A stretch of DNA of 64,000 nucleotides, from contig CM032228.1 of assembly GCA_019009955.1 (NCBI GenBank), forward strand, positions 177,072,501 through 177,136,500, in the 5' to 3' direction. Origin of the DNA: Riptortus pedestris (lineage: Eukaryota > Arthropoda > Insecta > Hemiptera > Alydidae). A program made the translations under genes and the position numbers. Below are positions 13,359 through 24,876 of the stretch, in pieces (the first letter of the stretch is position 1; every line of letters starts with the position of its first letter). The notes under the pieces were generated by a model. It ran no database searches, was not told where the DNA came from, and worked only from the letters and a program-made list of their open reading frames with translations.

Positions 13359-13941
13359 CCGTCACACAAGGTCTACGTCAACTAAACAGATTCCCCATTT
13401 ATTTTCATTTATAATAAAAAAAAAAAAATAAATAAAGTGCTTCGTAATATAAACGCTTATTGTTAATATGACATTAGTAGGAGTGGGGTATACTGAAGCC
13501 CGATAACTAAAACAATGTGAATATTTTGGATAATAATCAAGATAGTGAAACAAACATACGTACATAACAACATTGATAGAACACTACATTTGGAATAAGA
13601 TTGGTAATATACAATTTTTCGATCCGACTCAGAATTACGGAGATATCAAGAATTTTCAAAATTCCCCCTCTAAGCCCCCCCCCTCCTGGTCCTCCGATTT
13701 TAACCATTAAGGAACTTGACCCTTAATTTTAAATAAAACGTTGAAACATGGTGTTCGGTAACGATCAAACCAACATTGCGACCACTAGATTCTTAACAGA
13801 CAAATTAAATACAGATTTCAACGGACCTCATTTTCCTTCATCTATTGGGTAGGATCGACGGACATTTTATGAAAGTTTTCGAAAATCGCGTCATGAGTGC
13901 GACCTCAATAGCTGATTCCCGTTCTGGGAAATCTGCTAAAA
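13359..13941 (+). mobile_element. Family A element, copy 5, full length but lacking the (AT)n tract
   Basis: The left end is CCGTCACACAAGGTCTACGT followed by AACAGATTCCCC. The middle has GATCCGACTCAGAATTACGG, a C-rich run and CGATTTTAACCATTAAGGAA. The right end is GGGAAATCTGCTAAA. At the site that holds (AT)n in other copies it has only CAAATTAAATACAGATTTCA. It is a useful comparison for how the tract arises or is lost. Confidence 0.8.
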
Positions 13942-14194
13942 ACCATACTTACTACAATTCATAATTGCTTAAGACTACATCTAGTGCCTTTAAACATTGT
14001 TGAAGAACGTCTTTGAAGTAATCAACCTGTAAGTTGGGCCAAATAGGTAACCTTTTATATGTGTGTCAATACAGTTTTCCTTTTATACTACTAAAATAGA
14101 AGAGTCAGTCTTTCATTTTTCTCTAGGAAAAGCATCTCTGTGAACTTTGAGGCCAGAGAATTCAGGTGCGGTGAACTGTTTGCGGCATGTTTTG

Positions 14195-14854
14195 CGGGCA
14201 TAGCAGGTTGGATCTGGGCATAGCAGGTTGGATCTGGGCATAGCAGGTTGGATCTGGGCATAGCAGGTTGGATCTGGGCATAGCAGGTTGGATCTGGGCA
14301 TAGCAGGTTAAATCTGGGCATAGCAGGTTGGATCTGGGCATAGCAGGTTGGGTCTGGGCATAGCAGGTTGGATCTGGGCATAGCAGGTTGGATCTGGGCA
14401 TAGAAGGTTGGATCTGGGCATAGCAGGTTGGATCTGGGCATAGCAGGTTGGATCTGGGCATAGCAGGTTGGATCTGGGCATAGCAGGTTGGATCTGGGCA
14501 TAGCAGGTTGGATCTGGGCATAGCAGGTTGGATCTGGGCATAGCAGGTTGGATCTGGGCATAGCAGGTTGGATCTGGGCATAGCAGGTTAGATCTGGGCA
14601 TAGCAGGGTGGATCTGGGCATAGCAGGTTGGATCTGGGCATAGCAGGTTGGATCTGGGCATAGCAGGTTGGATCTGGGCATAGCAGGTTGGATCTGGGCA
14701 TAGCAGGTTGGATCTGGGCATAGCAGGTGGGATCTGGGCATAGCAGGTTGGATCTGGGCATAGCAGGTTGGATCTGGGCATAGCAGGTTGGATCTGGGCA
14801 TAGCAGGTTAGATCTGGGCATAGCAGGGTGGATCTGGGCATAGCAGGTTGGATC
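14195..14854. repeat. 20-bp satellite, about 33 units
   Basis: The unit GGATCTGGGCATAGCAGGTT repeats head to tail without spacers for about 660 bases and is nearly perfect. Scattered single-base variants occur (GGTTA, GGGTG, GGTCTGGG, TAGAAGG, GGTGGG). Three units are 60 bases (20 codons), so minus-strand frames stay open and encode repeated MPRSNLLCPDPTCYAQ-like text; these are not genes. The unit composition is GC-richer than its surroundings. It is not a CRISPR array because nothing separates the units. Confidence 0.97.
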
Positions 14855-14859
14855 TATTG

Positions 14860-15530
14860 ATCTGAGACTACCCTATCACAAAGACCGGAGATGAACATCT
14901 TGATACCTGCTATAATAATGCGTGATAAAGCCAAGGAGAATTGTTCGGCACCAATATATTCACAAAATTACTCAGAACTGATTGCGTTCCCTTCGTTGAT
15001 GGGCTGAAGTTGAAATCGAATTAACCCTTCGTGCTCCGTGAAAATTTGAGTAATTAAGACACACGTTCCGGATGAAACTTCATTTATTTCTCCTTAGTCG
15101 ATATCATGCCTTTCATTCCACAAAGAGTTTAATTCCACTCTTCAGGCAAAATAAGAAAAGTTTTAGCACTTCCTGGCTTTATATAAATGTACTACATATT
15201 CTGTGGTTAGGGGTGGTTAGGGGGGTGGTCTGTGGGTCTTCTTACCTAATGGAAATGCCAAGCATCCAAAACCTCAGAGTTAATCAGCAAAGGATTTATT
15301 ATCAAGGATCAAAATTTAAATGTCCATGATTAGAGGACTTTTATTCATCACGGAAAAAGTAAAAGACAGTGCTTAGGAAATAATCTGCTGTCTGTTATCC
15401 TAAAAATGAAAGGTAAAGAGGGGAACCAAGATTCCGATGTACAAGGGATGTGAATGACAACCCTCGACGAAGTGATTCCCCACGATAGAGGACGATTGCT
15501 GTTATGGTTCTCGGCTATATACATGAGTGC
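14860..15530. other. Unassigned stretch between satellite and family B
   Basis: I saw no gene. A frame of 85 codons (15072-15329, +) has no recognisable domain and ordinary AT-rich codon content. A G-rich patch GGGGTGGTTAGGGGGGTGGT lies near 15207-15226. Confidence 0.4.
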
Positions 15531-15533
<3 letters not shown>

Positions 15534-15588
<55 letters not shown>

Positions 15589-18005
15589 TAGCTCAGATAC
15601 CCGGCTTCGCCCGGGAATTGATTTGAGGCTGAATGGTGGTGGTATTTCTTTGGCAAGGCTTTACTTTGCACACTATTTTGACATTTACCCGTCCCAGTGT
15701 TCAGGGTTAATACCCGTTGTTGGCATTTGTTAATAATAAAATTAATTTTTTATGTAAGTCTTCACTGTCCTCCAAATTGTCATATTTCCCGTCTCCTGTG
15801 CATTATGCATAGATTTCAGCTATTAAGGACAAAATATGAACATTGATTTGAGTTAATTTTTCCAGCTGAGGTACCTGATAGTTCAAATAGGAATGAATTG
15901 TTGAGCATATCAATATTTCTACGCAAATTACTTGCTCCACACATTGTTCCTGGAGAAATGTATAATAAAAAAAAATTAATCTAAATAACAAAGTAAACAA
16001 CTTTTGTTATGTGCATGTTTGTCGAAAAACAAATAGACAACCCCCACTCCCGTTCTAACCTAAACATTTTAATATAGCTTATAATCATGGAAGAATTAAT
16101 GCTAATTGACATACCGAGTTTTGTTAAGTTCGGTTCAATCGTTAGCGCCCAATAAAATAGTTGACTCCCGCTTTAGTTTATTGTGTATATCTCGTTTATA
16201 CATTGTTAAAAGACAAAAATGAATATCACAAAAGTTATTATAAATAACAAAATAAACAACTTTTGTTATGTTCATATTTGCCGAAAAATGAATAGAAAAC
16301 GAAATACCGCTATTTTAAATTCAGGCCTACCTTACAGCCCCCACTCATGCCCGTCCCTAGAAATATTGGTATGGCTTATTATAATGAAAGCGTTAGTGCT
16401 AATACACATACCGAGTTTTATTTATTTCGGTTAGGTCTTTTGTCCCAAATAAAATTGTTCGCTTCCGCTATAGGTTTTAGCGTATATCTCGTTTATAATT
16501 CAGTATACGAAAAAAGTGTATATAACAAAAGTTACTCTAAATAACAAAATAAACAACTTTTGTTATGTTCATATTTGCCGAAAAATGAATAGAAAACGAA
16601 ATACCGCTATTTTAAATTCAGGCCTCCCTTACAGCCCCCACTCCTGCCCGTCCCTAGAAATGTTGGTATGGCTTATTATAATGAAAGCGTTAGTGCTAAT
16701 ACACATACCGAGTTTTATTTATTTCGGTTGGGTCTTTTGTCCCAAATAAAATTGTTCGCTTCCGCTATAGGTTTTAGCGTATATCTCGTTTATAATTCAG
16801 TATACGAAAAAAGTGTATATAACAAAAGTTACTCTAAATAACAAAATAAACAAGTTTTGTTATGTTCATATATTTGCCGAAAACCCAATAGGAAACGAAA
16901 TATCACTATTTTTAATTTCAGGCCTCCCTTATAACCCCCACTCCTGCCCGTCCCTAGAAATGTTGGTATGGCTTATTATAATGAAAGCGTTAGTGCTAAT
17001 ACACATACCGAGTTTTATTTATTTCGGTTAGGTCTTTTGTCCCAAATAAAATTGTTCGCTTCCGCTATAGGTTTTAGCGTATATCTCGTTTATAATTCAG
17101 TATACGAAAAAAGTGTATATAACAAAAGTTACTCTAAATAACAAAATAAACAACTTTTGTTATGTTCATATTTGCCGAAAACCCAATAGGAAACGAAATA
17201 TCACTATTTTTAATTTCAGGCCTCCCTTATAACCCCCACTCCTGCCCGTCCCTAGAAATGTTGGTATGGCTTGTTATAATGAAAGCGTTAGTGCTAATAC
17301 ATATACCGAGTTTTATTTATTTCGGTTGCGTCTTTTGTCCCAAATAAAATTGTTCACTTTCGCTATAGGTTTCAGCGTATATCTCGTTTATAATTCGGTA
17401 TACTAAAAAAGTGTATATAACAAAAGTTACTCTAAATAACAAAATAAACAAGTTTTGTTATGTTCATATTTGCCGAAAAACCAATAGGAAACGAAATATC
17501 GCTATTTTTAATTTCTGGCTTCCCTTATAACCCCCACTCCTGCCCGTCCCTAGAAATGTTGTTATGGCTTGTTATAATGAAAGCGTTAGTTCTAATACAC
17601 ATACCGAGTTTTATTTATTTCGGTTGGGTCTTTTGTCCCAAATAAAATTGTTCACTTCCGCTATAGGTTTTAGCGTATATCTCGTTTATAATTCGGTATA
17701 CGAAAAAAGTGTATCGCTATTTTTAATTTCTGGCTTTCCTTATAACCCCCACTCCTGTTCGTCTCAGAGGATAAAGTCTAAGTTGGGTTAGTAGTAATAT
17801 ACATACCAAGTTTCATAAAATTCGGTTCAGCCGTTTATGCGTGAAAAGGTAACAAACAAACCAATAAACAAACAAACAAACAGACACGAAAGAAACAAAA
17901 TGCAGTTATGGTGTCTATAACATGTGAATCGAAAAGTTATCGTGAAATTTCGCGAAAAAAATCAATGTACAGACAGAGGTTACAATTTTATATAATATAG
18001 ATATA
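15534..18005 (+). repeat. Family B element with internal tandem amplification
   Basis: An (AT)n tract (15534-15587) precedes the 5' end ACTAGCTCAGATACCCGGCT plus TCGCCCGGG. The 5' domain runs to about 15970. It is followed by about seven tandem units of 297-300 bases, then a 3' end with TTTCATAAAATTCGGTTCAG, AAAAGGTAACAAACAAACC and CAGACAGAGGTTACAA. The copy near 38 kb has only about two units, so this copy amplified its inner segment. The class is uncertain: the 3' end resembles several insect non-autonomous retroelements. Confidence 0.75.
15970..17760 (+). repeat. Tandem array of ~298-bp units inside family B
   Basis: The landmark CCCCCACTC occurs near 16039, 16335, 16634, 16934, 17233, 17531 and 17741. 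The first six are 296-300 bases apart; the last step is 210, showing a deletion in the terminal unit. Adjacent units from 16531 to 17425 are nearly identical, while the outer ones are more diverged, as expected if the middle was homogenised or expanded most recently. Repeated + frames of 60-77 codons across the array are by-products of the unit. Confidence 0.93.
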
Positions 18006-18009
18006 TGGT

Positions 18010-18440
18010 TTTTCTTCAAATATGCCCATAACAAAAGTTGTTTATTTCGTTATTTAAAGTAAGATTTGTTATATTCACTTTTGTCGTATAACAAAGTATG
18101 TATATAAACGAGATATAGACTAAATACTAAAGCGGGAGCCAACAATTTTGTTGGGCACTAACAATTGAACCGAAATTAACAAAACTCGGTATGTGAATTA
18201 GCATTAATTCTTCCATAATTATAAGTTATATTTAAATTTTTACGCCTAACGGGAGTGGGGGTTGTGAGGGAGGCCTGAAATGAAAAATTGTGATATTTCG
18301 TTTCCTATAAGATTCTCGGCAAACATGCACATAAAAGTTGTTTATTTTATTATTTAGTGTAACTTTTGTGTTCGTAAAATGAAGTAAACACGGGATATAC
18401 GCTAAAACTATAGTGGGAGTCATTAATTTTATTAGTGCTT
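18010..18440 (-). repeat. Family B copy in inverted orientation
   Basis: Read on the minus strand it contains CCCCCACTCCCGTTAGGCG, the ATATAACTTATAATTATGG block, TATATCTCGTTTATATAC and CATAACAAAAGT. Two partial units are present. It lies tail to tail with the 15.5-18.0 kb copy, forming a large imperfect inverted repeat. Confidence 0.75.
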
Positions 18441-19270
18441 ATTAAAGTGTTTTTAATGAATGAATATTATGACAAATGATTTTATGTTTTAGTCACATAT
18501 GATAACTCTATATATTGTATGATTCGGATTAGTGAGGTTATATATCTCCGTCGTCCCCTTCTCATTTATTTATTTCCCCTAGAAAATAACATTGCTGTTT
18601 ATTTCCAATAGAAATGTAAACTATAAGAGCATTTCCGTTATTTAATTTGCATAATGTATTTTTTAAACTAAGTCATGCTGAATTGGCACAAAGAGTGATA
18701 GCGGAAGTTATGGGGATCAAACTCTTTGGTTCTGCTAATATATTATCTTATTTCCGATATCTTGATGTTATTGAAATAAATATGTACCATCATAACAATT
18801 AGACGTTAATAGCAATGTTATTATGAAAAAAGACAATATCCATTTAAATTTGATATGATTTAAAGTACTACTTATTTTGCAGGGAGGGCTACGTTCTCTT
18901 CCCCTCACCTATATTTTTGAATATAAATCAAATTAGTTTTCGGGTAAAATACTATTATTTAATTCCATCAGGTAGATAAATTATTAAAATAATACTTTGA
19001 ATCGATATTTTAAGGAAAACGAAGGAGATGCTGGAGCGGAAAGAGGCCGGAGCCTAAACAGTTAATTGAGTTAAATTATTTCCTGTGAAATGATTTCCAC
19101 TGAGCTCTATTATTACGAATATAATCTAATTACAAAACTATGCTTAAACTATATGAGGTCGGATTAGTTTTTGACAGGAAATAAGTTTCATTATAGTGGA
19201 TATTTAATTTTAATAAATGCTATTGAAGTATTCAAAAAGGTGAGTTAAAAAGTGGAGAGAGATGGATCAG
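18441..19270. other. Unassigned AT-rich stretch
   Basis: I saw no gene, RNA gene or recognised repeat family in this stretch. Confidence 0.5.
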
Positions 19271-19274
19271 GAAC

Positions 19275-19535
19275 ACATTTTTATTTATTCTTCAAAATTA
19301 AAATTTCTCATCTATACGTCGCCTGCCTGACCCTAACGGGAAACAATGATTAGGGACTCATTTTCATTTATTCTTGAAATACAATTTTTTTTTTTCTGTA
19401 AGTCGCCTGCCTGGCCCTCACGGGAAAACAATGCGCCCAGACGGGAAGTGTAGTAAACATTGAAGCCTTGCTCAAAAAAAATACTATCATCATTCAGCCT
19501 CAAACGATTTCCCGAGCGAAGCCGGGTACCTGAGC

Positions 19536-19585
<50 letters not shown>

Positions 19586-19590
19586 ATACA
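19275..19590 (-). repeat. Family B 5' end with a short tandem duplication
   Basis: On the minus strand the (AT)n tract leads into TACCCGGCTTCGCTCGGGAA and TCGTTTGAGGCTGAATGATG, the same order as at 15588. A segment containing GTCGCCTGCCTGACCCTAACGGGAAA occurs twice (about 19275-19345 and 19358-19432), roughly 85 bases apart. The (AT)n at 19537-19590 is also the border with a family A fragment. Confidence 0.65.
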
Positions 19591-19815
19591 CATACTTGTA
19601 TTACCGCTCCAGCAGTGACAATTTTGGTTGGTTAAACTCGATATACGATATATATTCGTTCCACATAAATCTAAAGACCAACGCTAACTGCTGAAATCAG
19701 ACCGGACGAGGGGGGTATAGGAGGGAGGCCCAAAAGTTCAAAATATCTAGGTTATTATTAGACCGAAAACTGTATAGAACCAATCTTGTTTGCAAATTCA
19801 GTTTCCTATGAATGA
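19590..19815 (-). mobile_element. Family A fragment, copy 6, joined to family B through (AT)n
   Basis: TGTATTACCGCTCCAGCAGT, AACTCGATATACGATATATA, CTGCTGAAATCAGACCGGAC and GAACCAATCTTGTTTGCAAA correspond, on the minus strand, to the segment that lies 5' of the (AT)n tract in intact copies. The 3' arm expected on the other side of the tract is absent and family B sits there instead. Confidence 0.7.
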
Positions 19816-19866
19816 GCGCTACATCCACTTTTTCTTTATCAGGTATATGAAGCCATTAATTTCTAC

Positions 19867-20680
19867 TTTTAGCAGATTTGCCTAAAAAGAAAATAAGCTA
19901 TTGATGTCGTACTCATGACGTGAATTTCGAAAAATATATTGTAGTATTCATATGTCTTACCCAGGAGATGACGAAAATTCAAAATTATATATAATTGTCT
20001 CTTAAAGTTTTAGCGGTCTCAATTTTTTTTTTATAGTTACTAAACTCGATATTTAATCTTGTTATATAAATAGAAAGATCAAATTCGTTAATGACTAAAA
20101 TCGGACCAGTGGGAGGGAGAGGGGATTTTCGAAAATTCGAATTATCTCCGTTACTATACGCTGGATCGAAAAATTGTTTAGAACCAATCTTATTGCAAAT
20201 TGAATGTACTATAAATATTGCTTTGTACATTTATTCTCTATCTTGAATTTAACCGAGATATTTGCATTTTTCAGTTTTTATTAAGCTGTTATATCATGAA
20301 CCACTTCATTCGAAGGTTTAATAACGAATATTGTTTTCATTGAACTTCTACATTGTGAGATATATGTAAATACGTTTTGTTGACCCCCCCCCCGTTCTTT
20401 TGTTCTAGGACTACTAACATTTGAGTGATTGAGATAAAAACTATTCTGATTCTTTATAAATTACAGTACTAGATAGAGTAAATAGTTTTCAATAAAATTA
20501 ATATTTTATATTCAGGTATATTTCAGTAATTATTTTTCCATCCGGTGAGTTTGGAATACCTGTTTCTTTACATTTCAGACGCTTTCCGTTGGGAGGTTAT
20601 AAAATTGACTGAAATATTTCTCTATTGTAAAACTTCCCGTGGGGAATCTGCTTAGTTTACGCAGCTCCTGCGCGACGGAC
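19867..20680 (-). mobile_element. Family A element, copy 7, long form
   Basis: On the minus strand it begins GTCCGTCGCGCAGGAGCTGC and ends CAAATCTGCTAAAA. Only a short TATATATAATT marks the microsatellite site. Between the left end and the ATGCAAATATCTCGGTTAAA block it holds about 350 extra bases (including CAATTTTATAACCTCCCAAC and a run of C) that are shared with the copy at 40.5-41.4 kb but missing from short copies. A small 81-codon minus frame in it is not coding. Confidence 0.82.
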
Positions 20681-20689
20681 TTTTCTGTT

Positions 20690-21335
20690 TTCATACTTCA
20701 GCAAACCCCCACATTTAGTCACCCATTAAAAATAAGCCAATAAACCATGTAACTTCTTATTCTAAGCTTAAATACCAAATATTGCCTATAAAGGACTGTG
20801 AATGATATATTCGAAATATTATGCGTTGATTGCATCAGTAATTAAGAGTTCATGCTTATTTTATCTATGATATATACCATATTCTATACCATATTATACT
20901 AAATATACTCGATATTTAGCCGTGTAATTCAACACTAAAGATCATATTAGTTAATAGCCGAAATCGGGCTAGATAGTGAGGTTTAAAGGGAAGGGGAATT
21001 CGAAATATCTGTGGTTATGTAAAATCTAAAATTGCTATATACCCAATCTAGCCGCAAATTTAGATCTCTATAATTATATTCCTAATCACTTTTGCCTTAA
21101 TTGGAATATAAAGCAAAATATTTGTTTTGTTTTTTTAATGCTTTCAGTCTTCGGAAATCTTCCGCTTCTAATGGTCTGATATTTTTAAGACATCGAGTCA
21201 CTAAAAACCTGACAGCCAGCATACTATTTAATTTTAAGATAGGCTTGTAACTACCGAAGAAATACAGAATCGATGGTGAGATGAGAAGACTAGTGTATAA
21301 TTCCAGCAAGTGGAAAATCTATTTAGTTTACGTCC
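20690..21335 (-). mobile_element. Family A fragment, copy 8, degraded
   Basis: Blocks matching the family on the minus strand are CACGGCTAAATATCGAGTAT, TCGGCTATTAACTAATATGA, and the left-end motif GTAAACTAAATAGATTTTCC near 21305-21333. The part from 20690 to 20790 resembles the extra segment of the long-form copies. No microsatellite is present. Confidence 0.55.
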
Positions 21336-21339
21336 AAAT

Positions 21340-24300
21340 AAATGTATGTACCTATCTTAAAATAAAGACCAATAAGCAGACTTAATGAAAGGAAGAAAAT
21401 AATTTACATCAGAGCAGTATATATATAAAAGAGAGAGAGCATTTAAACCTGCTGAAAATGCGTGCAGTGTTCACATTAAGGACACAGATTGTATAAATTT
21501 CTTCAACTAAGAAGAGTCATAAGGAACGAAGTATTAACTACATCATACTCTACTGATCTTATATTTTATCAAATGTTCACAATGGTCCATAATATATACA
21601 TTCTATTATTAAATGACAATATCGGACGTACTCATGTTAAGAACTTATGTCGTACATTATACTTTGTATATAAAATTTAATATTCTTTGGAAGTGACATA
21701 AATGCTTTGGGGGCATTATAAAGAGTGGTGCTATATTTCCCCCCTCCTGCTACTGGTTATCGACCACTCCCCTTTATTGTGTACGTATTAGGCATTCTAC
21801 CAGTCTGCCCACTGGCTTTTGTGCCAACGCTCAACCGTCTATATTGAAATATTTTGTTTTGTTATATTGGAAGGCTCTATTTATCCCCCCGTACTCATTC
21901 AATTTTTTTTTAATAGTGTTTGTATACTCTCGTTCCAAAAACGAGTACTATTAAATTACCAAGTTGTAACAAATTTCGATTAAAAATACCGAAATAACCT
22001 CAGAAACCTGATTGAACGCCCTTTTTAAGACCTGAAACAATTCACATTTTATGAAAGCCGTGCCACCAACATGAAAAGAAAAGTTTGTATTTTCTAATAT
22101 GTCAGTCGTCTGATTGGCAAAATATAAATTATTAATAGTAAAAAAGATTAACACAGGTGATTGACGTCGACCTGGAGAAATTCCTTAAAATTTCAGTTGC
22201 AATGGTTTGAAGGAATTTCCTCATTCTGAATTAACTAATGGTCTTCTGACGGCGTGTCCATTCTGAACTAATTTGGTAGCTATTTGGCCTCCTATCCCAA
22301 GGAGGATTGCTGTATAAGAAGCTTGAGAGTTACGACCATAAAAAGGAATGAATAGTCGCGATTATGAAGCTGTCACCGAATGAAAGGGGCAATCAGCCTC
22401 AGCTTCAGAATTGGAGTGGGGGCGGCCGGGGGCTACGTTTGCTGCCTCAGGAATGCTGAATACACTGCAAATAATTAATTGTAGAAATACAATATTTCTA
22501 GTTTTTTGGTTAAGAAGAGCAAGAAAATTACAAAATGTGCAAGAAAACTGAAAAAAAATTAGTGTTTGGTTGAAATGAAAAGTTTTTTTTTTTTTGTTTG
22601 TGACTTAGGTAAAATGAAAACTCAAAACGTACACACAATGCCCTTACATCTAATAAACGTACGCTGAGACGTAGTATGGAAAATATTGTAAACATCCTGA
22701 TTGGTGGGGAAATTCTATATATTTATCCAAAACATTGGGTTCCCGCTTATCGTTGATAGAGGTTAAGCTTCTTTAATACGAGTACATGCCAGGCACTGAT
22801 GACAAAGTCAGTACATTGAAATCACTCTAACGCTACATTAAATGCACTGTTACAGAAAAGCTTCAATCTGATATGGTACATCAAATAAACAAAGTAAATA
22901 CAACACAAGATGATTTAGGGGAAAATGTAAATTGAAGCTGGTCAATTTTGCTGACGGTGAATCTTTACGGAATTAGACGGTGCTACAATTTCTTTTATAT
23001 AATGAAAATAGTGTCAATCTCTCAAAATGATAATAGTTTAGGTATGCCGACGATACCTACATGAAGGCCTTCTATTACTAATAATATTTAGGATATTTCC
23101 ACTTAATAAAACTTGTTAGTGAAGTTATTTTGAGTGACATACATACATAATACAAACATACACAAACTCATGCGCGTGCGCGCGCATACACACACACATC
23201 ACATGTAGGTATGTCTTATATAAAGCAAATTATTCATATTAAAATGCATGATTTTTTTTTTATATTATGTATACTTTTTTCCACATGGGAATGACCCTCT
23301 GAAAGTCCTTTTTTACGTAGGATTTGGGCAATGGCCAAAGGATATTTCATACTAATTAAAACTACTTTATTTACACAACTTGTTCAACGAAGAGTTATGT
23401 GTGATTCTACAGAGCCCCCCAAAATGACGTTAAACCTGTTGAGTAAATTAAGTATTTTGCTTTGATCTTGAACCCTAATCCTATGTAAGTAACTGTTTCA
23501 TTTTGACTATTGCCCTGCTTGTCCCATGCCTTTATACTGACATGATTTAGGTTCAGGAAGAAAATATAAACTGTTAAACAATTCTGAAAATGTGTAAAAA
23601 GTTTCAAAATGTAAGCCAGTATAACCAGTATGTGAAAGGCTAATGCATCAAACACAATAATAAGCATCATATCAAAAAACATAAGAGTCAATAAGATCTC
23701 TGAAGGCCACTGCAAAGGTGAGTCATGTTGAACGTGGTAGACGTAACGGCAATTTGATTCATAAGATTAAATTTTGATTACATTAAATAATTTTAAATCT
23801 TAAGAAATATTTAAGTATTCCAGTATTAATTACTCTGTTTTAATGGATAATGTTTGTCTCTTGCATGGCAAATTAAAAAAAAAATTGAATCAATTCATTC
23901 CTTTCATGTTTCATTTATCATTTTCTTCATCAAAATAAAAAATATACCCGTGTGGATGTAAATATAATGGAGGAGGTCAAAAAATGGCAAGAATATTTAT
24001 TTCTTAAGAATTATTGTATTCGTATGTGTAAAGTAATTCACTATCCTCCTGAAATTATTAATAAGCCGTAGTGATTTTATTACTTCAAACCGAATAGGAC
24101 ATTGGATGAAACTTCCAATAATAGAAAAGTAAACATATCAAACTAGTAAATCTTCAATCGAGGTAATAATGGAAGATTATATCATAGAAAGACACACCCA
24201 CTCTCACATAAATAAAGAATTTCTCGGTAGTAGAAGCCTATATACACACAAATTTTGGAAATATGTTGTACAAAAGTAAATGAAATCAATTTTAATATTA

Positions 24301-24876
24301 AAAAATAATAATAAATAATTTAACAATACATTTCTTACTATCATATCTTCAAATTACAAAAAACTTAATGTAATCCATAGTACCAAATTTATAACAAAGT
24401 ACATATAGGAGAACAAGGTCGATCTGACCTTGCCTAAGCCTTCCCGAGGTACTAATCCCCCGAGAGGACTTGTCGCTAATCCCAGCTAGGCAGTGTAATC
24501 CCGCAAGCAGCACGGATACAGGATACTAAAACCAACCTCTCTCTTACAGATATCCTATCTACCTAATCCAATATTCCCATCCAGAAGTATCGAATTCAAA
24601 TTCAAGATTAAATGAGGGTTCGAATTGCCGCCTGGAATTTTGTTGATTCATTATTTGGGGCTATAGATTTTAGTAATTCAACAGTGTAAAAATATCCTCT
24701 TTAAGGTTGTCCAGTTGTTTTTGAGAATACCCATTATTCCGGGGAGTTTCAAGCCTGGTTTTGCAGCCACATTGCATACATCTGAGTTTGATAAAAAGCA
24801 ACATGAACAGTGATCGAGCCACCTACCAGGCCTTCAAGAAACTACTAAACCATGAGGCTGACATTAATCTTCCATG
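21340..24876. other. Unassigned AT-rich stretch
   Basis: I saw no gene. Frames of 60-100 codons are present on both strands but none carries a recognisable domain. GC-richer patches at 22370-22450 and 24415-24560 look like transposon relics of unknown kind; the second contains TAATCCCCCGAGAGGACTTG. A purine/pyrimidine alternation GCGCGTGCGCGCGC-like patch lies near 23172-23186. Confidence 0.45.

Noticed and set aside
14091..14841. Minus-strand frames of up to 236 codons with repeated proline/cysteine text
   Set aside because: They read the 20-bp satellite; every three units equal 20 codons. Several frames give the same peptide shifted, which no real gene would.
14195..14854. CRISPR-like array
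   Set aside because: Units are contiguous 20-mers with no spacers, and the genome is eukaryotic.
16219..17791. Series of 60-77 codon + frames with nearly identical peptides
   Set aside because: They recur with the ~298-bp tandem unit of family B and break at unit differences; there is no sign of coding constraint.
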